The translations under genes and the position numbers were made by a program. A stretch of DNA of 64,000 nt, taken from positions 104,070,622 to 104,134,621 of the forward strand of contig NC_134570.1 of the NCBI RefSeq assembly GCF_050947875.1, given 5' to 3'. Shown here piece after piece: positions 11,714 to 23,111 of this stretch. The notes under the pieces are model-generated. The model saw nothing but the letters and a program-made list of their open reading frames with translations, was not told where the DNA came from and searched no databases. Origin of the DNA: Dermacentor variabilis (lineage: Eukaryota; Arthropoda; Arachnida; Ixodida; Ixodidae). Every line of letters begins with the position of its first letter. Position 1 is the stretch's first letter.

Positions 11714-13456
11714 AACGTTAGAACGCTATCTAGCGAGGCGAGTCTAGCAGTGTTATTGGAGGAATTAGAGGGTAGTAAATGGGATATAATAGGGCTCAGT
11801 GAGGTTAGGAGGACAAAAGAAGCATATACAGTGCTAAAAAGCGGGCATGTACTGTGTTACCGGGGCTTAGCAGAGAGACGAGAACTAGGAGTCGGATTCC
11901 TGATTAATAAGGAAATAGCTGGTAACATACAGGAATTCTATAGCATTAACGAGAGGGTGGCAGGTCTTGTTGTGAAGCTTAATAAGAGGTACAAATTGAA
12001 GGTGGTACAAGTCTATGCCCCTACATGCAGTCATGATGACCAGGAAGTCGAACGCTTTTATGAAGACGTGGAATCGGCGATGGGTAAAGTCAAAACAAAA
12101 TACACTATACTGATGGGCGACTTCAATGCCAGGGTAGGCAAGAAGCAGGCTGGAGACAAGTCAGTGGGGGAATATGGCATAGGCTCTAGGAATAGCAGAG
12201 GAGAATTATTAGTAGAGTTTGCAGAACAGAATAATATGCGGATAATGAACACCTTTTTCCGCAAGCGGGTTAGTCGAAAGTGGACGTGGAGGAGCCCGAA
12301 TGGTGAGACTAGAAATGAAATCGACTTCATACTCTGCGCGAACCCTGGCATCATACAAGATGTAGACGTGCTCGGCAAGGTTGCCTGCAGTGACCATAGA
12401 ATGGTAAGAACTCGAATTAGCCTAGACTTGAGGAGGGAACGGAAGAAATTGGTACACAAGAAGCCAATCAATGAGTTAGCGGTAAGAGGGAAACTAGAGG
12501 AATTCCGGATCAAGCAACAGAACAGGTACTCGGCTTTAACTCAGGAAGAGGACCTTAGTGTTGCAGCAATGAACGACAATCTCATGGGCATCATTAAGGA
12601 GTGCGCAATAGAAGTCGGTGGTAACGCCGTTATACAGGAAACCAGTAAGCTATCGCAGGAGACGAAAGATCTGATCAAGAAACGCCAATGTATGAAAGCC
12701 TCTAACCCTACAGCTAGAATAGAACTGGCAGAACTTTCTAAGTTAATCAACAAGCGTAAGACAGCGGACATCAGAAACTATAATATGGATAGAATTGAAC
12801 AGGCTCTCAGGAACGGAGGAAGCCTAAAAACAGTGAAGAAGAAACTAGGAATAGGCAAGAATCAGACGTGTGCGTTAAGAGACAAAGCCGGAAATATCGT
12901 TACTAATATGGATGAGATAGTTCAAGTGGCTGATGAGTTCTACAGAGATTTATACAGTACCAGTGGTACCCACGACGATAGTGGAAGAGAGAATAGCCTA
13001 GAGGAATTCGAAATCCCACAGGTAACGCCAGAAGAAGTAAAGAAAGCCTTAGGAGCTATGCAAAGGGGGAAGGCAGCTGGGGAGGATCAGGTAACAGCAG
13101 ATTTGTTGAAGGATGGTGGTCAGATTGTTCTAGAGAAACTGGCCACCCTGTATACGCAATGCCTCATAACCTCGAGCGTACCGGAATCTTGGAAGAACGC
13201 TAACATAATCCTAATCCATAAGAAAGGGGACGCCAAAGACTTGAAAAATTATAGACCGATCAGCTTACTGTCCGTTGCCTACAAAGTATTTACTAAGGTA
13301 ATCGCAAATAGAATCAGGAACACCTTAGACTTCTGTCAACCAAAGGACCAGGCAGGATTCCGTAAAGGCTACTCAACAATAGACCATATTCACACTGTCA
13401 ATCAAGTGATAGAGAAATGTGCAGAATATAACCAACCCTTATATAACTTTCATTGA
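11714..13456 (+). pseudogene. RTE LINE ORF, part 1: endonuclease and start of RT
   Basis: The frame is open from about 11702. Its first homologous motif is 'NVRTL' (11714), then 'IGLSEVRR', then 'LMGDFNARVG' (near 12113) and 'EIDFILC' with 'CSDHRMV' further on. These are the catalytic blocks of an apurinic-type endonuclease domain, which nicks genomic DNA to prime reverse transcription. RT fingers follow, with 'SWKNANIILIHKKGD' and 'YRPISLLSVAYK'. The frame ends at TGA 13454-13456 immediately before the first RT aspartate block, which continues in another frame. Many animal genomes annotate such endonucleases as craniofacial-development-protein-2-like, which is a retrotransposon label. No ATG precedes the motifs in this frame, so the natural start is lost or lies further upstream. 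Confidence 0.9.
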
Positions 13457-14501
13457 TTACGAGAAAGCGTTTGATTCAGTCGAAACCTCAGCAGTCATGG
13501 AGGCATTACGGAATCAGGGTGTAGATGAGCCATATGTAAAAATACTGGAAGATATCTATAGCGGCTCCACAGCCACCGTAGTCCTCCACAAAGAAAGTAA
13601 CAAAATCCCTATAAAGAAAGGCGTCAGACAGGGAGTTACGATATCTCCAATGCTATTCACAGCATGTTTACAGGAGGTATTCAGAGGCCTGGAGTGGGAA
13701 GAATTGGGGATAAAAGTTGATGGAGAATACCTTAGCAACTTGCGATTCGCTGATGATATTGCCTTGCTTAGTAACTCAGGAGACCAATTGCAATGCATGC
13801 TCACTGACCTGGAGAGGCAAAGCAGAAGGGTGGGTCTGAAAATTAATTTGCAGAAAACTAAAGTATTGTTTAACAGTCTCGGAAGAGAACAGCAGTTTAC
13901 GATAGGTAGCGAAGCACTGGAAGTGGTAAGGGAATACATCTACTTAGGGCAGGTAGTGACCACGGATCCGGATCATGAGACTGAAATAACCAGAAGAATA
14001 AGAATGGGCTGGAGTGCGTTTGGCAGGCATTCTCAAATCATGAACAGCAGGTTACCACTATCTCTCAAAAGGAAAGTGTATAACAGCTGTGTGTTACCAG
14101 TACTCACATATGGGGCAGAAACCTGGAGGCTTACGAAAAGGGTTCTGCTGAAATTGAGGACGACGCAACGAGTTATGGAAAGAAGAATGATGGGTGTAAC
14201 GTTAAGGGATAAGAAAAGAGCAGATTGGGTGAGGCAACAAACGCGGGTAAACGACATCTTAGTTGAAATCAAGAAAAAGAAATGGGCATGGGCAGGACAT
14301 GTAATGAGGAGGGAAGATAACCGATGGTCATTAAGGGTTACGGACTGGATTCCAAGGGAAGGGAAGCGTAGCAGGGGGCGGCAGAAAGTTAGGTGGGCGG
14401 ATGAAATTAAGACGTTTGCAGGGACAACATGGCCACAATTAGTACATGACCGGGGTAGTTGGAGAAGTATGGGAGAGGCCTTTGCCCTGCAGTGGGCGTA
14501 A
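13419..14501 (+). pseudogene. RTE LINE ORF, part 2: RT core and C-terminus
   Basis: This frame continues the preceding one after a single frameshift between about 13435 and 13450. The local sequence is a short TA run, so a 1-2 base slip or assembly error is plausible. Residues 11-20 ('FIDYEKAFDS') hold the first catalytic Asp, 70-80 ('RQGVTISPMLF') are motif B, and 110-113 are the FADD catalytic box. The C-terminal part has 'YGAETW' and 'WAGHVMRREDNRW', the characteristic end of RTE-type RTs. No RNase H is present. The frame ends at TAA 14499-14501 directly before the TGA-repeat tail. The product would be the polymerase for target-primed reverse transcription. Apart from the frameshift the enzyme looks intact. 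Confidence 0.9.
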
Positions 14502-14507
14502 CTAGGC

Positions 14508-14544
<37 letters not shown>

Positions 14545-14545
14545 T

Positions 14546-16200
14546 CAATACTCTGATTATTTATTATTGGCACATTTTGAAATTTACTAATAGTAGACGG
14601 TGAAGCTGGAAGCAATGTCCGCGTATAAGTAATCCTGAATATGGCACCTGTTATAAAATGTGAGAAGTCTAACTCCATTTAAATTGAACTCATTCAAAAT
14701 GGTTAAATTGAACTCATTCAAATAAACAAAGTTAACAACGCCGTCACACACCGCTTGACATGTAGAGGGGAAAAAACAAGCAACGGAGCTCACGGCACAT
14801 CTTTAAAGACAGGTTGTAAGACGATGGAACGTCTGGAAGTCGAGGAAGAACAGTGCTTCCTGGACTAGTTGGGGCTGAGAACGTGGTGCAGTGTGAACCG
14901 TATTATTTATCGTGAGAGCCACGATGGAGTGACAACGTTTGATCAACGTCAACAAGAGGTTGAGTTGCCTTCCAAATTTTTGTCCTCTGTTACCATCATC
15001 ATCGTCGTCGTGAGTACCATCATCCTCATCATCGTCATAATCATCATCACAATAATATTGACCATCATCATAATCATAACAAACCTAGTGGCCCCAGTTG
15101 CGCATACTCAGGTAACCCCAAGCGCATATACTCGGGGCCACATACGCATGGGACACATGCCATAGGGACTCATGCCCTGCTGCAAATACACAGTGGCTCC
15201 AGTGGCCCTTATATCTGCCTGCACTTTTTGCGGGATCGGTGTGCCAAAATGGCTTAACATAGTATGTAAACACGCGTACACGATACGGAAGTGTGGTAGG
15301 TCGCCAAGGAAGACGTTTTCAAAATCTCGAGAAGAAGCCATCTCACGATGAATGTAGACGTTCATGCGGATAGCTTAGTTTTTTTCCTCGGTGCAAAAAG
15401 AAAGCAAAAAGGAATGTAAGAGTAAGTCCGGACTACCGTGAATGTATAGCAGGCCAATCAAAAAATTTAATGAAAAGGGATCGTCAGTACCGACGACACA
15501 AACGAAATTTAGTAACATAAGCCCAATAAGGTAAATAAAACTGATCGGAGCTGGAGCATGTGTTTCAAGATAAAGTTGGGAGGTAATTAAAATGGGACAC
15601 GACAACAGCGCTCAGGAATCTAGTGTCAAGCTCTCGTAGGTAAGTGGAATGCTACAGAAGGACAGTGATCCGCATTCATCTTGATTCCGCATGGTTATTG
15701 CAGTGCGATCAGGATGAGGAGCAGCCAGCTTCATCAGAAGAGTAAAGAGATGGTGCACGCGCTTGGCTCCGTTTTGGTTCCGTGGTCAGTTTCTAGGCAG
15801 CAGGATCAATTGAACCAGCACGAGACGAGCATCGCGGGCAGCAGGTCTGCGCACGCATAAAGCACGGCACCAAGTCCAACCTCACAGAGGGTGCGCGACT
15901 TGCTAAGGCGCGTTACAAGGCCGCATAGTGGTAACAGGAATGGCTTGCGAGTGCAAGGAAAAAGAGGAGAGCAGGAAGGAGGGGAGGCAAACGAAAGGGA
16001 GGTAATCCAGATGAAACATGCAGTTAAGGCCATGTGGCACGGGGTAGGCCTCGCCAGAGTTGGCTTCATCAGTGCAGATGGCGAATAACAACCATGCAGA
16101 AATGATATGAGAGAACTGAGAAAAGGCAAGGAGGGAGAGAGAAAAAAAAGGTGACGGAGGAAACAAAATACGGTTAATGAGGTCCGGAAATACCAATCGT
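14546..16200. other. Unassigned stretch with CAT-rich patch
   Basis: An imperfect CAT/TCA/ATC repeat occupies about 14994-15085. The rest includes frames of up to about 107 codons without recognisable domains. No gene or transposon is called. Confidence 0.5.
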
Positions 16201-16202
16201 CA

Positions 16203-18250
16203 ATGCGTACTCAAGCACAAGGGATCGCTGTCATGAGAAATCTTTGCGTGAAGTGTTCGTTCTTGCACGCGAGATGTATGGGATGTTCTCTCGCACAGTT
16301 GCGCGATATAAAAAAGAATGTCTCTGCAGTGGCATCAAGTCACACAAAAAGAAGACCTCGCAAGGTAATAATATCGAGCTCCCGCAGTGGGCAATATGAC
16401 AGCTTTACGCTCAACGCCATACGATTGAAGTTGCGTCGTACATGTGGTGCGCGAGAGATCCCAGCTTTGGGCAGCGTCCTGAAAGAAGTCAACGGCCACG
16501 TCGAGTTGCCTGATATGAGCAAAAATACCCTATTGAGGTTACTGAAAGAGACGGGCTTCAGGTTCGAGAAACGAAAGCGAACACTCATCGAGCGCTCTAA
16601 CATTGTAGCCCGGTGCCGGCCAAATTAAAAAAAAATGTTGTGAACACTACTTGAATAGCGTTGGCACCGCATCGCATACGAGTTGTTTTCGAACTATTCG
16701 TATACGAGTATAGCTTTCGAATATTACGCGTTCTGTCCCATTAGAGCGCCGGGCCCGTCGCTGTGGCGTCGGGGCGTTCCCACTGCGAGCTCTATAAGTA
16801 ACGTGTTCAACGCGAATCAACGATCATTCTTCCTGGCACGTCCTGCCTGTTCAAAGGTTTTTGTCTCTGCTGCGTTGGGCCTCCACGCCTTCGCGTACGC
16901 CCCCGTCTGGGCGGTGCCCGAAACATAGGCCGGCTCGGACAGATGTCTCGGCTGTGATAGAACGTTACGACCTTTTTTTTTTCAGTGCAGTATGCGAGTT
17001 TCAAAAGTTTATTTGAAGCGAATAAATTCATAAATTTTCAACAGCAAAATGGGATTAGTTCACTATACTGAAATAAATTTCTGCACAGCACTGACTGCAA
17101 CTTACAAGTTGATATTTTGATGTGAAGGTTTAAATAAAAGGCATAACTTTTGCCAAAGCAAGGTAGTTAATGAAAAAACATGGCTGAAAACGTAAATGGA
17201 ATGGATAAGCACGTGTCACATAATTTGTCACTGCATCATATTGAGGCACAGCCTATCAATAAGTCGAGTTGCTTATGCATAAACTGCACTGGACCCTCTC
17301 GGTATTCATGTCAGCATGTACAAGAAATGATTATTTATGTGATTTCATAAATAATGTAGTAGGAGTTCTTTAAGACACTTTCAATCGTTACTAGACGAAG
17401 CTGTAGTAAAGTTGTAGTAAAGATACACGGCACCTTTCTTTGTCCAAAATTTTTGTGAAAGAACTTGTGTCAATCGTCAAGTTACAACTTCACAACTGAC
17501 AACTGCACTTATTTTGCATTAAATTGCATCTTGGTTTTCGGATGCTGGTTAGTTGTAATGGAAAATGAATCCCTCACTGTTTCCGTTTCCTTGTTTGGAT
17601 GCTTGCACGTTGGTGCCAATTGCTGGAAAAGTATTAAAAACATATTCGTTCTTTTGGAATAGTCACTATTCAAGTAGAATTGCCGAATCGTACAGAAGAA
17701 TTTTCGATTACTTCTTGGGTGCCTTCCAAAATTCTAAAACTCCTCCTATTTTTCCAGCAAGAATACTTTAATGTAACAATGCTTGAAGACACATCTTTGT
17801 CTGTCTCTTCAGCCCAGAACCATCATATACCTCGAAGAAACATGGGTAAATGTTGGCCACACCGGGCAACATGTATGGCAAGATACCACAGTGAAGGCGC
17901 CGCAAGATTCCTTTCTCAGGGGCCTAACCACTGGTCTGCCGGCGCCATCAGGAAAAGGAGGCCGCCTGATTCTGGTTTATGCAGTGAGCAGCCACACAGG
18001 ATTAGTGAATGGTGCCACCGACTTCTTTGGAGCTAAAAACGGCACTTTAGCTTATTACCACAGCGAAATGGATGGCAGTTATTCGGGAAGTGGTTTCAGG
18101 ATAAACTGCTGCCAAACATACCCAGAAACAGCGTCAGCGTTATCAGTAAGGCGCCCCACCACAACGTTGGCTTTGGAAAGCCACCCACAACATCAAGTCG
18201 GAAGATGAAAGCCAGACATGGCTCACAAAGAAGGGCATACCGTTGGCAGC
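16203..18250 (+). pseudogene. IS630/mariner-like (DDE_3) transposase relic, split
   Basis: Two separated segments look like one transposase. The first (16203-16612) resembles the N-terminal helix-turn-helix half: 'YDSFTLNAIRLKL' and 'LPDMSKNTLLRLLKETGF' fit the region before the catalytic core. The second (about 17816-18250) begins right after a splice-acceptor-like 'CTGTCTCTTCAG' and contains 'TIIYLEETWV', then 'SGKGGRLILVYAVSS', then after a frameshift near 18075 'WFQDKLLPNIPRNSV' and 'TKKGIPLA'. The block 'YLEETW' stands where such enzymes have 'YLDETW', and the second catalytic Asp block reads 'SKAPHHN', so at least one acidic residue is lost. The ~1.2 kb between the parts may be an intron or an insertion. 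The protein is non-functional. Confidence 0.6.
16629..17815 (+). other. Gap between transposase halves: intron or insertion
   Basis: No conserved frame is visible here. A candidate donor (GT at about 16613) and a good acceptor (AG just before 17816) are present, but about a dozen residues expected between the two halves are missing, so simple splicing is uncertain. Confidence 0.35.
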
Positions 18251-18769
18251 AGGGCCTAGTGTTGTGGAGTTATCACTCCGAAATTGCCAACGACTCCGAA
18301 AACATTCCACATTTTCATGTCCCGGAATGGAATGGGAATTGACCTTTGTCTGAAATGGAAGGGGAATGGAATTACTCCTTTTTCCGGAAATAGAGCACTT
18401 TTTCGTTTACGCGCGGTTTATTGTCAAAATATGCCGAATAAGCAACCAGCCCACATTCGAATGTTAGTCAGAGCCTCGAATTTAACAATAAAGCAGTATC
18501 TTTAAAATGGCTTGGCTGATTATAAGCACAGTACATTTATAAGCAACTACAATTCGATCCCTATAGACTGAGTTGCTCCGAAGTTTGTCTGGATTCTTCG
18601 CGTAAACGCGGCTCTATGCCGTCGGTATCCGTCGTGTGGAACTACGGTGGCCCAACGGTTCATTTAGTAGCTAGCTCATACTATGAATACTAGACAATGC
18701 TTAGAAGCACCCCCCCCATTGATTTTCTGTGCTATCACCCCCACGCTTCTTACCAGCATTCTATTGCAA
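18251..18769. other. Spacer with GGAATGG-rich patch
   Basis: A short patch (18310-18390) is rich in 'GGAATGG' words. A similar patch occurs at 21060-21180 on the far side of the hAT relic, so these may be flanks of the same insertion. No gene is visible. Confidence 0.35.
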
Positions 18770-20880
18770 ATAGAAAGCGCTTCCACAAAGACTGCCACAC
18801 TGACTCATGCGCCCAGTGGCTCACTCACGCCAACATGGTATATTGGAAACTATTTTTTGAAATTACCTGCCAAGAAAACAAACAAGCTGCACACTGCAAA
18901 CTTTGCTCCGGAACTGTGCATGCGGTAGTCGGAGTTTTATATAATTTGATTCGGCACCTAAAAAGAAAGCACGAGCTTGAGTAGACGCAACAAGGGAAAG
19001 AGCTGGCAAGCCAGCCGAACACAACGTTGGCTTTCACCTCTGGGTGCAGCTCTATGCCTTTTCATCGAAAGTCTGCTTTGACACTGCCATAATCAACATG
19101 ATTGCACTGACATGGAGCCATTTCGTGTTGTCGAGAGGGAGGGATGCAAACAATTCGTAACGGTAAGTTTAATAATATTAAAAGCCGCGTTTCATCAAAG
19201 TAACTGCTTTCTATTCTATGACGTTGAGGTCACCGTCCCGGGCTACACGTTGCCATTGCGGGATATCCTCAGAGAGAAGTTCCTGCCTGGGAAAGTATCA
19301 GCGCTGCAGGCGAAAACATCATAGTCTTTGGCGGGAGCAGAGTACGTTTGTATCGCGCTAGACTTGTGGTCACCGTGGTCTACGGATGGCTTCCTTGCTG
19401 TCGAAGCAACATTCTTGGACAGCGACTTCAGGGCTCACACGTAGCTCCTCAGTTTCACTCGCCTGACGGACAGCCACACAGCTGCTCGGACCGGCGCCGA
19501 GTATAACGCAGCGTTGCTGCAGTGGAACATCGCTGACAAGGTAAAACATATTTTAGTGCAATTTCACCTCCGTTAAATGTTTTTATTTCGTTTTCCAGGT
19601 CCTTCGCGTGCTGACACATAACGCTTCATTAATGATAAAGTCATTTATATTTTTCCGGTGGGAGACTGAAGAGGGCGATGATGATGACAATTTCGGCGAC
19701 TGCCCGGAACGCTTAACCTAGAAGCTTTTAAGCGAGTGCCATCAGTTGGAGCAATTTCGATTTGGCTGCGCCACCCACAGTCTACAGCTTGCCGTAAAAG
19801 ACGCCATTAGGCATGTATGCGCTATTAAATAACATATTGGCTTCATCTTATGCGCATTGATACGTCATTCGTTCATAGTATTAACAGTTGTCGTCCTTAC
19901 TTTATTTTAGGACCCAAACGCCGAGGAAGTCGTACAAAAATGCTGCGCCATCGTTTCATCTATACGCAAGAGCACCGCCAACACTGAAGCGTTGAATGTG
20001 GCAAGTCTGCATTTCGAATCTCACAACGCGACGAGGTGGAACTCACAGCTGCGAATGATAAGAAAGCTCGTTACCACTTTTTAGAGTTATCCAGCCTTGA
20101 GTGAAACTCTGCAGGCGAGCAAGAAAGCTTAACTGCATAAATATGAACATAGGTGGGCGACAAGGCTTCACTGAGCTTATTTCCCCTGTAGAGGAAGCCA
20201 CGAAGTTGCTGCAGAAAAGGCATGAGATAGCCGTGCTCTAGCTTCCCGCGTTACCAAATATCGAAGTTTCCCTTGCGGAAATATTAAGCACAGGCACACT
20301 TCTTTGCAAAGAGGCTGCTAAAGGCCTACAGCCTACAGCCTAGGCCTACAGAAGGGGATCGCAAACACGTGGACTGACTGTGTTTTTTTATGGGTGTTCT
20401 CCAAGACCCACGCTTTAAGTCTTCTTGGGGTTCAGCTGCAACAGTCGAGCATATGCGTTCTTCTGTGTTGGAGAGGGTCCTCGTTTCTTAGGGCAGGACA
20501 GCACGAGCACCATCGCGAATGCGGACTATGAAGCAGGGCCATACAGACTGATGTTTAAAAACATCAGGCAAAATGAAAATGCCCAGCAAGACAGTATGCC
20601 TGGATCCATTGCACAGGAAAGTTCTCTTTACTTTACAGAGAGAACTTGCGCAGACACGGCTAAACACCTGAACTATTGTAAAGTGAATGCTAGCCGCTTT
20701 CCTTTGCTTTCTTGCCTCGCAAAGTCAGTTTTCACTGTGAGTGCGACGTCAGCCAACGTGTAACGCGTGTTTTCTACGGAATCCCTGATAATGACGGCGA
20801 AGCGAGATTGGCTGTCAAGCACCTTTTTCGAGGAGCTCATGTTTGAGAAGCGCAACATATACACCTATGGGAATTAGCAG
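18770..20880 (+). pseudogene. hAT-family transposase relic with BED zinc finger
   Basis: The order of motifs is that of a hAT transposase. A BED-type zinc finger lies at 18840-18982 ('HCKLCSGTV' then 'YNLIRHLKRKHE', giving C-x2-C and H-x4-H). Then 'MEPFRVVEREGCKQFV' (19112 on) and 'VPGYTLPLRDIL', a 'WSTDGFLAVEATF' block (near 19375), 'ALLQWNIADKV' (about 19510-19540), 'FGCATHSLQLAVKDAI' (about 19760-19810), and 'NATRWNSQLRMI' (about 20025-20060). The pieces are separated by stops, frameshifts and apparent introns (GT after 'ADKV', AG before the next block at about 19598). hAT enzymes excise and insert DNA transposons; this copy cannot encode one. No terminal inverted repeats or 8-bp duplications were identified. 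Confidence 0.65.
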
Positions 20881-23046
20881 GGTGGTTGTACTCCACGAGA
20901 TGTCACCGAGCTCCTATCCCTCGACCTTGGTAACGTGCTTTCCATATTTTTGCAGCTTCTAACGCGTCTGATGACATCAGCTTTATGGTGCATTCATCGG
21001 TAACTCTATACAACTACCAGGATGCCTTTCCTAAGTTGAGGAATTACAAGACTGGAATTGAACTGCCCGACGAATGGGATAAGTGCGAATGGGATACGTT
21101 TTTACATTCCGAGGAATTGAATCGAATGAAATTGTGGCAAGTTATAATTCCCTGGAATGGAACTGGAATGGAATATGGCAGCCCATTCTGCAACACTGCA
21201 GCAGGCATATTACGAGCTGGGCTGCTTGAATTGTGCAAAAGGCTGCATGCAGGGCAGACTGTGTACACAATCGACACACGTGCCAATAAATATGGCCAGG
21301 AAGTTTTGCGATTGGCTCTTTATCATTTCGAACTCAATCTGATTTAGAAGGTGTGGAGCATGGGGAAAGGTTTCGTAGCAAAGAATAATAAAGATTTCTC
21401 ACTGGCTAATGTTGAGCAGCTGCTGCCTCATGCCATGAAAATTTCGCTAAGGAAGACTGACAAAAGCTCTTTATTCATGCTTAGCGCATTGAAAATGAGG
21501 CCAGGGATTGGGGGATTATTTTTGAAAATAAAATTAAACCTGGGATTTTTCCCATTCGTGGTTCAAGCAGCTCTTCTGAAAAGCTCAGCTATAAATTGCG
21601 TGGTCTTGAGGAATAAGATAACAAGTGGCATTGGGAATTGCAATAACGCTGATTTATTCGCCTTTGGTCTTTTCAATATGAATGATACTATTTTCCTGGT
21701 TTGAGGGTCTCTGTGGGCACCATTGAGGTTTGCCTGCAGTATCTGGTCAGTCCTTGAATGCTATTTGCATTAAAATTAACAATGCAATTCAGAAGGGTAT
21801 GTTATAATTCTTCAAGCAATACGGATTTTTTCTGTGCGACTGCTTGGTGTTAAGAGGGGCGAAATGCTGTGTCGAGTACTTCTGCCAATATTTGAATGAA
21901 ATACGCGTTTGTTGGCATTTTTATTTGTACGTTGTACAGCATTTCGCTATAAGCATATTGTCGAATCACCCATATGTTGATATGTTTCTAATACGCAAAC
22001 ATGCCAAGGGCTGAATTTACCTTTTTCTGAATAGTGGTGCTAAGTATTGTACTCCATGCTTTGTACTCCATGCTCCGTGCTTTTTCTGTGTGTCACGTTC
22101 TAGAAACGTACTAATAGCTGAAAAATTACTGTTCGTGTTTGTGTGTTACCTTAGTAATCGCCGTTGGGAAAACCGCGCGAACAACCTTCATGTGTAGGCA
22201 TGCTACGCCTTTATTTTTTCTTCTGGAAAGCATGAGCATTGCAAGTGTCCTACATGCAGATTTTTGCAGTTCGTATTTATTATACAAATGAGTGCCCAGT
22301 AGGTACGACTTAGTGCCTTAAGTGACGTAGTTTTACTGCTAAGCGTTCCATTCGGGGCGAAAGAAAAGTCGTGTTGTTGGCCTATTTTACCTGGTCTTTG
22401 ATTTAGGAATAGGCCCTTCTGCGAATGTTTTCTATGTGCTGCTGCAAAAGCCGACTTCTGTTCCCCCTTGTCACCGTTAATCAAGTTGTGGCCAAGTGCA
22501 AAATAATGTGATAATATGTATTTCGGTTTTTAGTACAATATTATTTTCGTTCTGCCGTCTTTTCATTTTGTTCAGTAGTAATGAACGTGGCACGCATTTC
22601 ATACACTTTCGTACAGGTTTATAATAAGCTCTTTTTTTGGTAGGGCTGTCAATCAAACAATGTTCGCATTTTATTCTATCTGTTAGGTATTTTGCGTGTA
22701 ATTGTTCTTGCCATTACCAGTAAGTTTTTCTTCCTATAATTGTCATGACTATGTCGTACACGTCGTCCAGATTTCTGCAATATCTTGGTGCATATATGAG
22801 AAGCTCGTCTACATTTTGGCCTTGAGGGCGTTTATGAAAATCCAATTTTTTATATGTGTGTATACATGAAACGGCCTTCGCGTTTTCGAGCGCTTTTTTT
22901 TATTTCACCGTCTGTGAACTTTTGTTTTTAGTACTCTTGTATATGCCATGCACCTTTCAGTTTTGCTAATTTTTTCAGCGTGTATAACATCACGTTATAA
23001 GAAAAAATTTTGTTTTCGCAAATGAAGTCAATAAAGCGAGACCAAA
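20881..23046. other. Unassigned stretch
   Basis: An open frame of 120 codons (20985-21347) has no recognisable domain and overlaps a GGAATGG-rich patch like that at 18310-18390. The rest is AT-rich, with no gene, RNA or clear transposon. Confidence 0.4.
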
Positions 23047-23060
23047 GATGTTGTGTTGGA
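23047..23060. repeat. Target-site duplication, left copy
   Basis: GATGTTGTGTTGGA at this position is identical to 28336-28349. The two copies flank the full-length LINE exactly. Confidence 0.9.
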
Positions 23061-23111
23061 GGAGGAGGAATAAACTTTTATTGTAGAACCAGCACTTTAT
23101 GATGGCCGGGC

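Larger units (their letters stand above)
11700..14545 (+). mobile_element. RTE-type LINE, nearly complete
   Basis: The element comprises an endonuclease and reverse transcriptase in one order, one frameshift, and a (TGA)n tail at 14507-14542. Such simple-repeat tails are typical of RTE/BovB-type elements. The 5' end lies near 11640-11710, where the endonuclease 'NVRTL' motif begins. No separate ORF1 is visible, as expected for RTE. Confidence 0.85.
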
